Shown piece after piece: positions 1 through 9,330 of a DNA stretch of 38,289 nucleotides. Within the stretch, counting starts at the first letter, position 1; each line of letters starts with the position of its first letter. Source of the stretch: Mesotaenium endlicherianum (lineage: Eukaryota; Streptophyta; Zygnematophyceae; Zygnematales; Mesotaeniaceae); assembly GCA_009602735.1 (NCBI GenBank), contig WELA01008820.1, forward strand, positions 1-38,289, read 5' to 3'. The notes beneath the pieces were generated by a model, which was not told the origin of the DNA, made no database searches, and was given only the letters and a program-made list of their open reading frames with translations. The translations under genes and the position numbers were made by a program.

Positions 1-104
1 AACCCTAAACCCTAAACCCTAAACCCTAAACCCTAAACCCTAAACCCTAAACCCTAAACCCTAAACCCTAGACCCTAGACCCTAAACCCTAAACCCTAAA
101 CCCT
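1..104. repeat. Telomere, CCCTAAA-type repeats
   Basis: About 14 tandem CCCTAAA units, the Arabidopsis-type plant telomere. The C-rich strand reads 5' to 3' from the window start, the right orientation for a left chromosome end. Two adjacent units near 67-81 are the variant CCCTAGA, so the proximal part is slightly degenerate. The array ends in CCCTAG fused to the next repeat. Confidence 0.97.
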
Positions 105-348
105 AGCGCCTAGGTGCCGAAAGGAGTGCGGACTAGATCGCGTCTATCTCGCTCGATAACTAAATGACGCGAAACCGGTGCCGTTCGGAAGATGCTTCGA
201 CGCGCTACATTTTGGTGACTCGGAAATCTAGAGAAGGTCAACATATGGATGCGTAAAGTCAATGCAAAGTTGGTCTTCCTAGGTTGATGGTTTACGCACG
301 TAGAGCTTGGTTTCATACGTCAACCTCGACTTAATAAATCATGACACA
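104..348 (-). repeat. Subtelomeric repeat, inverted copy at 25.15-25.40 kb
   Basis: Read on the - strand, this segment matches + strand 25151-25395 over about 245 bp with scattered substitutions and small indels. Shared landmarks include CATCAACCTAGGAAG, TTTACGCATCCATA and GATCTAGTCCGC. The telomere array begins exactly at one edge. The small antisense frame at 110-316 is not maintained in the other copy, so the segment is treated as a noncoding repeat. Confidence 0.8.
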
Positions 349-494
349 CATAATGAAGCATGAGGGAACATAATATCAAATATTTTGATTGCTAGCCAGC
401 ACCTTGCCCCCAGAATAAAGATCTCCTCCACAATCCACCGTCTCCAATACTCAACGAGCCTCCTTGGTTTTCACTTCAGCAATTAATTTGCCCT
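349..494. other. Short AT-rich stretch, no gene seen
   Basis: No ORF or recognised repeat. Near its end, TTTTCACTTCAG (about 469-480) resembles a 3' splice site and lies just upstream of the ORF3-like relic, as a predicted acceptor does in the intact ORF3. This resemblance is weak. Confidence 0.4.
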
Positions 495-1054
495 ATGGCA
501 GACGAGAGATCGCACTCCACCTCCCTCACCCAACAACAACAAGAATACGTGCATCGTTAGGAGGAGGCTGTCAAGAAGGCTGAGGAGGAAAGAGCTGCAG
601 TTGAAGAAGCCAGAAGAGAAGCTAAGAGAAAAAGGGCAGCAGACGAAGCGGAGAGAGCCAGCGAGACATTCGAAAACCTCCATGAGGTCTTCCGAGGTGA
701 AGAAGAGAGGAAACGCAGCAAAAGCAAGCAATCTTGGACGGAGGGGATACCAGGCCCTGGACAAGTAAACGGAGACAGCCACGGGCCTCATGCTCTATGA
801 GGACTTTGCTCACATGGTGGAATATACACAAGAAGAGGGCAATTTTTTGAGTGCACCAGATGATAACCCACCAACGACTCTCCCAAGATTGGTGGGTAAT
901 TCTAGCCTCATCAGACAGGTGAAGATGTTGTCGCATAGCTTCAAGGATGTGACGGAGGTTCATGTAGACCGACCCCTGTACAATGAGGTGGAGAGGAGGA
1001 GCTTTGCTTTTTGGTGCAATGTTCAGCCATCAACCACTCAATATGAAACAAAAT
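495..1054 (+). pseudogene. Diverged relic of retroelement ORF3
   Basis: An ATG at 495 opens a charged, Glu/Lys/Ala-rich coiled-coil-like stretch with an in-frame TAG after about 21 codons. Further on, another frame reads LYEDFAHMVEYT (from about 790) and YNEVERRSF (about 980-1006). These align with LYEDYAKMVGYT and YNEVERRSWEY of ORF3 at 29.3-31.0 kb, with DSFKD shared as SHSFKD between them. The order coiled coil, then central block, is the same. A stop at the ALDK* position and at least one frame change make it a pseudogene. It is far more diverged than the two ORF3 copies are from each other, so it is probably an older or related lineage. Function unknown. Confidence 0.72.
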
Positions 1055-1411
1055 AACTGTGTTACATGAAGCGGTCGCTGCCTTCAACCCACTTAATTTA
1101 CACCAAGAGGCCTGCACCCTTGTCGTTGTCAAACCAATGCACGTGAGGGTACACTCTCATGTCCATGAGTATACCAACTGGACTTATGTATTTCCTGCGC
1201 GTTGTCGAGACAAAATTCCGTCACGACAGTACAACTTATTGCAGGTAATGGAGGTCCACATGAACTGGCACGTGTTGACCTACGACCACAAACGCCCTCA
1301 GAAAATGCAGATTTTATCACATGCTATGGTACAAGCAAATTAGACCACAGGTGCAGCTCCGCCGTGCGCCCAGCCAATCCAATCAGATCCAATACGACTG
1401 CTAATCGGCCC
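1055..1411. other. Unassigned DNA after the ORF3 relic
   Basis: A 94-codon frame (1059-1343, +) follows the relic closely but resembles nothing I recognise. Its sequence does not match the second ORF3 block. It could be diverged 3' sequence of the same relic or chance. Confidence 0.3.
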
Positions 1412-1693
1412 TCAGCCAGAATTTTTAGGGTTTAGGGTGCACACTAGCCGGCTGCGCTCAAGCTCCTCCTGCGTCCGATTAGAGGGCGACCGGCGCTTGA
1501 AGAGCGGGCCAGACTCGCTTGACACAAACGATGAGCCCGAGGTCTGGCTGTCTAGGTTGTCGTTCTTGGCCGCCTGCGCCCGGAACCTCTCCGGCCACGT
1601 CGTTGACTTCCCAGACTTGGAGCTCGGCACGCCCGTCAGAGGGGGCGCCGTGACGAACATGTCTTGCTCCCTGGTGGTGTCCTCTGACTCCCT
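1412..1693 (-). CDS. Last exon: Ser-rich C-terminal tail of the kinase gene
   Basis: It opens after a pyrimidine-rich acceptor (GCTGCCTGCAG) and starts in phase 0, matching the phase-0 donor at 2527. It encodes about 93 residues, starting [11 protein letters not shown], rich in Ser, Thr, Arg and Glu, as in many receptor-kinase tails, and ends at TGA 1414-1412. The last codons (TLNPK) are encoded by the interstitial telomeric repeat, so the ancestral 3' end appears to have been replaced. Confidence 0.55.
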   Translation of the reverse strand, partial: RESEDTTREQDMFVTAPPLTGVPSSKSGKSTTWPERFRAQAAKNDNLDSQTSGSSFVSSESGPLFKRRSPSNRTQEELERSRLVCTLNPKNSG

Positions 1694-2484
1694 CTGCAGG
1701 CAGCAGCAAGGCAGCAGCAACACCAGCGCGCACAACAGCCTCCCAACAGGGTGTCAAGTGAGCTTCCAATTCGGATTGGTTGTGAGTAGTGAGCCAAAGA
1801 TTTTCAGACCAGCAGGTGATGGATGTGGACAGCCAATTCTTGAATATGGAATAACTCACACCTTCCTTCGTTTCCCACTGTCTCCCTCCCCCTCCCTCCA
1901 GCGCCTTGCACGCCCCCTTCCTCCCACCAACTCGCGTACCCACAAAACGCACCCTCCCTCCTGTCAGGAAGATGCTGCTCATCCAGCCCAGCCTGTGGCA
2001 GTGACTGGTTGTGCGCTGTGGGCACGGCTGTCAGGCAGTAAGTAGCACTTTTGGTCAGACACTGAGTCTGGGCTCCGTCCTCAGCGAATTTGCTCAAGGT
2101 CGCACACTCCTGGCCCACCACGATTTGCTGTGAATTGCAGCAGTCCAGTTGGGGGGTCTAAGCGAGCTGTGCCACAATTGACACTATCACAACAATATAG
2201 CTTCGGTACGCAGACAAGACGTGGCTGAGGGAAGTTTTCGACAGATTCAAGAAATAATTACAACCGAGTTTGCACATCCAAGCTACCTCCCACCAGTGCT
2301 GACAGCCGATGTTTGTCACAGAAGAAAGGCAAGTTCTCTGGCTGTCGAATACTCGTCCAGCATGCCGCCCACACAATGGAAGCTGGGAGAGGGAGGAGGT
2401 GGGAGTGGCGCATCTGGGGAGGGGCAGACTGGCATGGGGTTGCACAAAGCCCGCTCGATAGGTGCAGCGGCAGGCAGGGCAAGT

Positions 2485-2515
<31 letters not shown>

Positions 2516-5500
2516 AGCAGCAGCACCTGGACAATCTCAAGGAAGTGGACGACCTCCCCCATGGTGGGCCGCTGCTGCGCCTCGGGAGCCACGCAGGCAG
2601 CAGCGATGGCCGCCATGTGGGCCAGGTCGTCCTCCAGGTAGTGGCCCTGGAGCAGCAGGTCCACGAGGCCCGTGTGCCGCTTCTTCTTCCTCAGCAGCGA
2701 TCGCGCCCGCTCCCTCTCAACACGCACACGCACGAACGAGCCCAGCACTGCATGAAAACCGACCTGCGAGGCAGCCCCCACCCATGCCTTGGCGGTTCCA
2801 ACGAAAGTCACACCAGCCGGAGAAACGCGTGCCTCCGGCAATATGAGGAAAGCGCGTGCACACATGTGCACAGGCACATACGCACAGGCACACGCACGCA
2901 CACATAAGAGAGAGAGGGGGCGCGGGTGGGGGCGGGGAAGGGGGGGGAGAGCGTGAGCGTACCCAGGTGACGAGGTTCTCCTGGCCAGCGGGCTGCGTCA
3001 TGTCCACGGGCTTGCGGCCGGACAGCAGCTCCAGCAGCACCACGCCACAGCTGTACACGTCGCTCTTCACCAGCAGGTGCCCCGTCATCGCGTACTCCGG
3101 CGCCACATGCCTGCGCACAACCCCTTCAATCCATGCCCATTGCCAAGCTTGAGTCAGCTTACTCTTCATCTCCTCTCATTCACGCTGTGGATGCTCCTGC
3201 TGCAGCTGCCAGACTGGCTGGCAGGCTGGCACCTGGCCGTGAATAAGTACAGGACACGGCCACCTGGCGCCCTGGAGTCCCAGTACTGCAGCCCCGAGGG
3301 CAGGGAGGAGATGTTTGTGATAAGGGTGTGTTACGGCCGGCTGGGGTCTTCAAGAGACAGGCAGGCAAGCCACAGAATGCACCAGATGCTCAGCCCCTTA
3401 TATCCTTTCCTGACATCTTTCCCTAACCCTAGCCCTAGGCCCGGCCCATGCAACCCACCTGCAGGCGGAAGGCGTAGGCGGTAATGGGCGCCAGGCGCAT
3501 GACGGTGTGCGCCAGTGCCGGCCCCTGATACACATCCTCGTACACCATGGCCCGGGGACTGCCAGGTATCGCCGCGTACACGCTGCTGCTCTCGCTGCCC
3601 CCCCTGTCGCGCCAGCCGTCGCCACCATTACCGACAGCACTCACGGACCCACCCACCCGCCGGCCGCAAAAGATCAGACAGGCACTCCCATGCACCCACC
3701 TGCACACGGAGATGGGCGCGTACAGAAAGAGGGAGCTGAGGACACCTGCGCAAGAGGCATGGCGGGCGCTCCCTCTCTCTGCTGCGCTCATCTTCTTATG
3801 CACCTACATCCCTGCCAGGTTGTCTAGTGCTCACACCAGCAAGATACGCATTGTCACCTCACGCGCAAGGTAATCCTCTCCCCTCTTCCAGTAGCAGGAA
3901 AATTCGGTGCCCAGAGAGGTTTGGCGGTTGCACAAGAGGTATAAGCATCATGGCATCCTTTTCAAAGCATGAAAAGAGGAGGGGAGGGGGGAGGAGAAAG
4001 GGTGGAAGTGAGGGTAGGGGGACCATTGCTGGCGGGCGGGGGGTCGATCTGCGCAGGGGCTCTCGCTGCCGCGCAGCGGGGAAAAAGCAGCAGGTGCACC
4101 ATAGTGACTGACATGCGCTGCAGCCCGTAGCCAAGCGTCCACATTTGCAGCCGTACCTCAGCACCGGCGCTCCGTAAGTGGCTGGCTCGCTCCACCTGGC
4201 AGCACGGCAGCAGGGCAGCCACGATGTCAGGAGCTGGAGAGAGGGAGGGCGGGAAGGAGCGGGAACGGGAGAGGGAGAGGGAGAGGGACAGGGAGAAAGG
4301 GGGAGAGCGCGCGAAGAAGAGAGGGGGGAGGGGGGGGGTTGGGAGACGAGGCTCAGCTCTGGCTTGCACTGCAGTTTGATCATTTAACAAGAAAAAGGAC
4401 ATGGATCCTCTCATTAAGTTAATGCTTTCCAAACCATGAATTATTTTTCGGCCGATAATATTCATGTGCCATAACATTTGTGTTCGCTGCCACTTTAATG
4501 CACCGGTGATCTTTTATGTACTCTTGCTTGTTGAAAAACTGTCCTCCGTGTAGTCAGGTACTTTGCCACGAATTTGGGTGGTTCTACATCCAAAGATGAA
4601 TGGTCCACTCTGGGAAAGTCAAGTGATGAATATAACTGGTCGCTTACGATATGACCTCACGACTCAATAGGGGTCTTCAATTGGCGCTCGATCTTTCTTG
4701 AACACCTTGCACTGTGACCAGTAAGGTCAAAGTTGAAACAGCGGCGGCGGCGGCAACAGCAACAGTGGCACTTCTCTCTCCTGCTGTGCGAAGCAATCCC
4801 GATAGGGCATGACACTGCAGCCGCGGGCCGCAGGTGTCATGCTGCGCGGGCACTCAGGCCAGAGATGCCCACAGAGAGGCAGACGGACAGCAGACAGACA
4901 GCAGACGGATTGCAGATGGGCACAGGCAGACAGGCAGACACAGAGAGACAGCGAGCACGCACACTCTCTCACTTGCAGCAACACTGAGCAGGCAGGCATA
5001 GGCACATGCACAGGTGCAGGCACTTCTACAAGTGTGTGTGAGAGAGAGGGCAGATGGAGAATTGCAGCTGGCACACCTGGCTGCAGGTGACGGAGAGAGC
5101 ACGCCGCAGAGGGCCCTGAGTGCACCACCCGCCAGCCGCTGCTCTTGCTGCTTGCGGCAACGTTGCCGTTGGCCCTGGGGATGCCAGGTGGCGCATCTGG
5201 CTGCTGCTGCAGCAGCGCATTGCTGTTGGCGTTCTCGCAGAGCTCCAGCTCGTACCTGCTCCATTTGATTGGGGGGTAACGGTCGAAAAGAGGAAAGCAG
5301 TTTAAATGGGAGTGACGCGCAAGCCCTCCCAAGTCCTCCTGCACATGCTGCGTGCCCCGCTCCCCCGGCGTTACAGCGCCAGGTGTCACAGCTCCGCACG
5401 TCCAGATCGTACCAGCCCCGCGCCGCACACCTTTGCACCTGCGTCACTCCATGCATTTGTTCATGTATGTAGGCGTGACTATGCTTTGTGCATGTGTGCG

Positions 5501-8500
5501 GTACGTGTGCGTGAGTTTGACATGTGCGTGCATGTGTGTGCGCATGTGTGTCAGTGTTGTGCACACACACGCTTTGAGGGGAGGGCTGGAGAAGCCCTTT
5601 TTTGCAGTACAATGGTGCAGCCACACAACCCATAGAAATAACAAAGTTGAGAAGGGCATAGCAAACACAAACACAAACAAATTGAACACATCAAGTTAGG
5701 AGAGGTAGAGGACAACAAGCAGGCAGGCAGGCAGCCAAGCCGGAGGGCAGGCACGTTGAGGAGAAGTAACAGGGCCCAGGGAGGAGGGGAGCACCCACCA
5801 GAGGATGGGGGTGCCGCCGTCGCTTTCGGGATCTGTCCCCACCAGGCTGATCTCCTCAGGGCCCACGCGGCTCACCTGCAGGACAGGTGGCGCCTGCGGG
5901 GGGGGAGATGCCCGCAAGGCTCTCCACAAAGGCGCTGTAGGGGGCTGGCCCCCACCTCGTTGTGCGCTTGTACCCGGAAGCCGTAAGCCCTGCCACTTGT
6001 CAGGCCCAGGACCTCGCAGCTGCACGTCCCGCGCACGCACGCACACACACCATCACATATGCGCGTCCACGCACACGGACACACGCATGCACACACACGA
6101 CACGCGCGCGTGCGCGCACCCATGAGCGCAGCCCCAACCCAGAAAACAAGGGTGACAGGCCTCTCACCTTGGAAGCAGAGCAGGGCAGAGCAAGGCAGAG
6201 AATGACAGAGAAGCACCCCTTCTCCTTCTCCTTCTCTTCTTCTGCTGCTGCTGCAGGAACAAGTAGCCCCGCTGGGTAGGCAGTAGCAGTGCCCACCCAC
6301 GACCACAAAGCACCCACTCAGCCCGCATGGCTCGGCTGCAGGGAGACACAGCATAGGCCGCCATTATCTACCTGCAGGAGGACGCGGGCAGGGGCAGGAG
6401 GAGGGGAGCGGGAAGGAGGAAGGGAATCTGATGCCATTTGAGGAGCAGGGGCCTGCCTGGTGACTGCTGGCAGGCAGGCAAGCAGGCAGGCAATTCAGGC
6501 AAGGCGCTGCACGGCATCGGCCTGCGGCTTGGCATGGTGTGTACGTGTGCGCGCGTGTGTGTTTACGTGGGAGAGAGAAAGAGGGAAGGGAAAGTGGGAG
6601 AGGGAGAGTGGGAGGGGAAGAGAGTGAGCAGACCTGCACCCAAGTCCGAAGTAGACTTTGTAGAATTTTCCCCTGCCATCTGTGGCCCCCCAGAAAAGTC
6701 CGCGTCAGCCCGCACTCACACACGGACCCAAAGCACAGGCTTGCCTGAGGCACGCCACTGCAGGAGAGACAGAGGGCAGAGCATACCACCCCCTGCAGAA
6801 GCGTGCATGAGAAGCATGCATGCATGCATGCATTCTTCTCATCTTCGCAATCGTCGAGGCTGCGAGGCAGCCTGGAGCTTGTGAGGCAGCAGCAGCAGAG
6901 CAGCTCTAGATGCAGCAGCTGGGAGTCGAGTCTTTCTTTGTCCCCTTACCGTAATCCATCTCCAGGTCACAGCTCGTGATGGGCGTCCCGTTCATTAAAG
7001 GCTCCTGGAGAGGCGCACACCCCCGCACACACGCACACACGCACACACGCACACACCTCAAAGAGAACGAGAAAAGGGAAGAGAGAGTGAGTGATTAGAA
7101 GCCGCAACACAGAGAGAGAAAGGTGTCGGACCGTTGAAGCACGAGGCACGCCTGCCTCCCCCCTCCTCCTGCTGCTGCTAGTGGCAGCACATGTGTGGAG
7201 CAGAGGAGGTGGGGGTGGGGGTGGGGGGGTGAGTGGGGAGCGCACCTTCCAGGCGATGGTGATGGAGTTGGACGATGCGGCTGCCACTCTGGGGGTGAGG
7301 GGAGGGAAGGGGATGGACAGCATGGTGGTGAAGGCCGTCGCGCTGCTGCTCAGGCTCATTCCAATGCAGTTGACTGCCTGATGTTGTTGACGATTATGAT
7401 ATGCCAGGGTGCCGCCAGGGTGCACACACCACACACCCATAGCCGCCCGGCCCACAGCAGCTCCCCAACACCACCAGCCAGCCAGGCCAGCCAACCACAG
7501 GTCTCAGTGCATTTGGCACCGGATGTGTGCTGGCAGCTGCTCCATGAGACGCTCGGCCTCTTGCGCTGACAAGTGGTGCCACCCATCAGCCGTCAGCCAT
7601 CAGCCAGCCGCCAGCCAATTGCCTCGCCCGGGAGATGAGGCACTGCTCCCAATTTTGCGGGTGGACAACACTGCGAGGGCGTGGGCCTGACTGCTCTGTC
7701 CTGACCGCAAGGAAACCTCCCCACACATTCACAACCACAGGCTGCATACTGATGATCCTGCTCCTTGCAAGGGCCTCACCAATAGGCCTCGAAAGGCCTC
7801 ACCAACAGTCAAACATCCGGTCTAACCTTCCAGCCCCCTTATCATTGCCCATGAACTAGCAAGCAAACCACCACCTCGCGCCCACCCGAGCCTCACGCTG
7901 TTGACATCTGGCGCTGTCACAAGCGCTCACTCCTGGAGGTCAGCCACCCAGAGACAGCGAGGTGGTAGCTGCTGCCACCTGTTGGGGCCAGTGCGTGGTC
8001 CCCATCCAAAGCTGCCCTCCGACGCTCCCAGTTGCTGAAGCTCAAGTGTAGGCCCGGGTACCCACCTGGCAGCGGAAGAAGTAGGTCCCGCCTGGCTGGA
8101 GGCAATTCACTCGCGCGCTTGTATCTCGCCCTCATACACTACCGCATATCCCTGCACCACATACCAGGCCTCCTACCCCTCTGAGGCCTGCCTTACGGCT
8201 GCACACCTGGCACCCCCAGGCGCTCGACAACTGCCTAGCTGCCGATGCCTGCGCTGTTTTGGTGAATATTTCCACTTTTATTCTGTAAGTTGAACCAGGC
8301 CTAACGCCAATGGCACTTACGCAGATGCTGACGTCACACATTATCACAGAACAAGAACAGGCCGGGGGAGCGGGGGGGAGGAGGAGGGGGACATGGGATC
8401 TGGTCCGGCAAGAAGAGAAGAGTTCTCTTCTTGACGTAGCGTTGCCACGCCACACACCCACACACACACATACACACAGAAAGAGCGTGATGGATGGACG

Positions 8501-8843
8501 GCAAATGTAAGCCAGATTTCTCCTGCCTCTCTTCTTCCCTCCAGGCAGAGAGGGCATTAACTCCCTCTCTGGCAGGAAAGGTAAAGGACGGTTACCTGTC
8601 GCTCCAGCAGCCATGAAATGAAAGGAAGATAACACCCCTTATGGCGCAGCCGAGCGGGAGCATGCATTTGAAGTCAGGGGAAGATGGCAGCCGGCAGGGG
8701 AGGTGAAAAGGGAGTGAGGCACATACATCCTCTAGCATCAGAAGTGGCTTCTCCCCCTCCCTTGAGGTGGGGAGAGGATTCACGTCGAGCCTGTACTCCA
8801 GCACGGGCATGCCCCCCACCTGAAGGGTAAGGGGCCATTTGAC
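1412..8843 (-). CDS. Multi-exon FN3-repeat / receptor-kinase-like gene
   Basis: This is a gene-level model. The - strand holds a series of short GC-rich exons bounded by GT and AG. They encode at least three FN3 domains (beta-sandwich adhesion or ligand-binding modules) followed by a kinase C-lobe of PERK/ALE2-like receptor kinase type and a Ser-rich tail. Exon phases join consistently at 7288-6634 to 6019, at 5799 to 5255, and from 4195 through 3735, 3603, 3285, 3110 and 2715 to 1693. No signal peptide, transmembrane segment, kinase glycine loop, HRD or DFG motif was found. Exons completing the second FN3 domain (5077-4196) were not found. Two C-homopolymer frame changes occur near 5.93 kb. 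The 5' end is lost toward the poly-C tract. It may be one gene, two genes or a decaying pseudogene. Confidence 0.5.
1424..1437. repeat. Interstitial telomeric repeat, two TTTAGGG units
   Basis: TTTAGGGTTTAGGG on the + strand, opposite in orientation to the terminal telomere. It marks the boundary between AT-balanced subtelomeric DNA and the GC-rich kinase gene, and lies inside the gene's last open exon frame. Fourteen bases is short, but the position at a composition boundary makes an end-fusion or repair scar plausible. Confidence 0.65.
2527..2715 (-). CDS. Kinase C-lobe exon (subdomains X-XI)
   Basis: This exon has 63 codons in phase 0 at both ends. It encodes [16 protein letters not shown], then [20 protein letters not shown] and EVVHFLEIV. 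The motif CVxPExxxRPxMGEVV is the end of the plant receptor-like kinase C-lobe, and the Arg of QRPTM is the conserved subdomain XI arginine. The donor is CAG|GTGCTG. A CAG/GCA-rich intron downstream encodes polyalanine if read through, which I take as intronic. Confidence 0.75.
2963..3110 (-). CDS. Kinase exon (activation-segment end, subdomains VIII-IX)
   Basis: It encodes [37 protein letters not shown] and [11 protein letters not shown]. The APE motif, the [13 protein letters not shown] helix and GRKPVD are diagnostic of the PERK/ALE2-like branch of plant receptor-like kinases. The acceptor is GTGCGCAG|G and the donor TGG|GTACGC. The exon that should carry HRD and DFG is not present upstream within the 350 bp before the next FN3 exon. 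Confidence 0.82.
3233..3285 (-). CDS. Possible small linking exon
   Basis: This 53-nt open segment lies between GGGGCTGCAG|TAC and GGCCAG|GTGCC. It encodes [17 protein letters not shown]. Its phases fit the FN3 exon ending at 3459 (phase 0) and the kinase exon starting at 3110 (one base completes Arg). The peptide does not resemble a kinase activation loop or transmembrane helix, so the case rests only on splice phase and is weak. Confidence 0.3.
3459..4195 (-). CDS. FN3 domain 3 (exons 4195-4157, 3735-3700, 3603-3459)
   Basis: Exon 4195-4157 encodes [12 protein letters not shown], the classic FN3 B-C strands with the core Trp. Exon 3735-3700 encodes [11 protein letters not shown]. Exon 3603-3459 encodes [15 protein letters not shown] and [14 protein letters not shown], the FN3 E-F strands with the conserved LxPxTxYxFR. 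Each junction completes a codon in the same frame. FN3 modules are usually extracellular beta-sandwiches in receptor proteins. The G strand expected next is not evident, because the model jumps to kinase sequence. Confidence 0.62.
4250..4345. repeat. Intronic GGGAGA-rich purine tract
   Basis: Strongly purine-biased + strand with repeated GGGAGA units, lying in an intron of the FN3 gene. Long frames through it on the opposite strand are low-complexity Ser/Pro/Leu artefacts. Confidence 0.7.
4346..5076. other. Intronic or intergenic DNA in the FN3 gene
   Basis: Contains AT-rich sequence (4380-4700) and CAGACA-type simple repeats (4870-4960). One or more exons should lie here, because domain 2 is left incomplete at 5077 and domain 3 starts in a different phase, but I could not recognise them. 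Confidence 0.4.
5077..5896 (-). CDS. FN3 domain 2 (exons ~5896-5799 and 5255-5077)
   Basis: The first exon encodes [11 protein letters not shown] and [12 protein letters not shown] and ends TG|GTGGGT. The second starts with one G that restores Trp and continues [12 protein letters not shown], then [20 protein letters not shown]. This is the FN3 order A-B-C-C'-E with a Gly/Thr/Pro turn before the C strand. The usual core Trp after ISL is replaced (ISLVGTD), which may indicate decay. The domain breaks at LQPG, where the expected Y-F strand exon was not found. The 5' edge is approximate. Confidence 0.6.
5930..7288 (-). CDS. FN3 domain 1, complete across four exons
   Basis: Exons 7288-7246, 7004-6950, 6679-6634 and 6019-~5930 splice in consistent phase. 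They encode [40 protein letters not shown] and [20 protein letters not shown] in order. This is a textbook FN3 domain: core Trp, NGTPIT turn, LxxGxxYxFRVxAxNEVG. Donors include G|GTAAGG; the acceptors are AG. After NEVGASP, a run of five C and one of eight C shift the frame into the linker before domain 2. That is either real decay, an unrecognised intron or homopolymer sequencing error. Confidence 0.7.
6026..6122. repeat. Intronic CA/CG-rich simple repeat
   Basis: Alternating ACGCAC/ACACAC sequence in the intron directly before the 6019 exon; a similar tract lies at about 7018-7060. Both are purine-pyrimidine alternations typical of long algal or plant introns. The - strand frames through them are low-complexity Val/Cys/Arg artefacts. 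Confidence 0.7.
7289..8065. other. Intronic sequence between FN3 exons
   Basis: No confident exon. A - strand stretch near 7920-7990 is bounded by CAG|G but encodes nothing FN3-like that I trust. Confidence 0.35.
8066..8115 (-). CDS. FN3 fragment exon (E-F strands)
   Basis: Encodes [17 protein letters not shown], ending at donor CAG|GTGGGT. The pattern VxCLQPGxxYFFR is the conserved E-F strand and turn of FN3 domains. The 5' boundary is approximate. Neighbouring strands of the same domain were not identified. Confidence 0.5.
8207..8319 (-). CDS. FN3 fragment exon (E-F strands)
   Basis: Encodes [20 protein letters not shown] and a tail ending at CCAG|GTGTGC. The LxPGSxYxxKV motif fits an FN3 E-F segment. 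It would complete the domain begun by the 8843-8727 exon, but the exact splice phase between them could not be matched with confidence. Confidence 0.48.
8727..8843 (-). CDS. Most 5' FN3 exon seen
   Basis: A 39-codon exon between TTGAGCAG|GTC and GAT|GTATGT, a strong donor. It encodes [20 protein letters not shown], with the FN3 core Trp and the [12 protein letters not shown] strand, as in GGxPxxxYxLxx. No start codon or upstream exon is visible between here and the poly-C tract at 8958. Confidence 0.6.
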
Positions 8844-8956
8844 CTGCTCAAGCCACCACGCCGTCGGCCAGCTTCAGCGGCAGGAGCAAGCTGGACTCTC
8901 CCATCGAGCAGCCGCCCTTTCAGAAGGCATTTCTCTCCGTAGCACACTTTCTTCTT

Positions 8957-9137
<181 letters not shown>

Positions 9138-9170
9138 AGGTAGAGGACTGTAGTAAAGTGGGTTAAGGGT

Positions 9171-9330
9171 TGGTACGCAAACTGGGATGATGGAGTACGC
9201 AAAGTGGGAGGGGAGATACGCATACTGGGATCTAGGGGTACGCAGACTGGGACGTCCTTGGGGTACGCAAATTGGGGATGCAGGGGTACGCAAATTGGGG
9301 ATGCAGGGGTACGCCAAGTTTGGCCGTGCC
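9171..9330 (+). repeat. Minisatellite, ~22-24-bp unit, about seven copies
   Basis: Tandem units built on GGTACGCAAATTGGGGATGCAG. The last two full units are identical, and the outer ones vary in spacer and in AAAC/AAAG/ATAC/AGAC after GTACGC. The array begins just after the poly-C tract. Short open frames through it encode tandem Tyr-Ala-Asn-Trp-Gly-like repeats and are considered accidental. Confidence 0.85.

Noticed and set aside
1437..2045. 202-codon + strand ORF
   Set aside because: Antisense to the kinase tail exon and intron; low-complexity, no recognisable domain, and the - strand exon has matching splice phase.
2158..2907. Two overlapping ORFs of more than 225 codons on opposite strands
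   Set aside because: Both are frames running through kinase exon, intron CAG repeats and CA repeats. Only 2527-2715 on the - strand carries kinase motifs.
3421..3444. CCCTAACCCTAGCCCTAGG as a second interstitial telomere
   Set aside because: Units are degenerate and irregular, and lie in an intron; not distinguishable from chance.
4854..5633. 259-codon - strand ORF and neighbours rich in His/Thr/Cys
   Set aside because: These cross CA-repeat introns; the FN3 reading is in another frame with proper splice sites.
9171..9330. CRISPR-like array
   Set aside because: Repeats are contiguous degenerate tandem units with no unique spacers, in a eukaryotic context.
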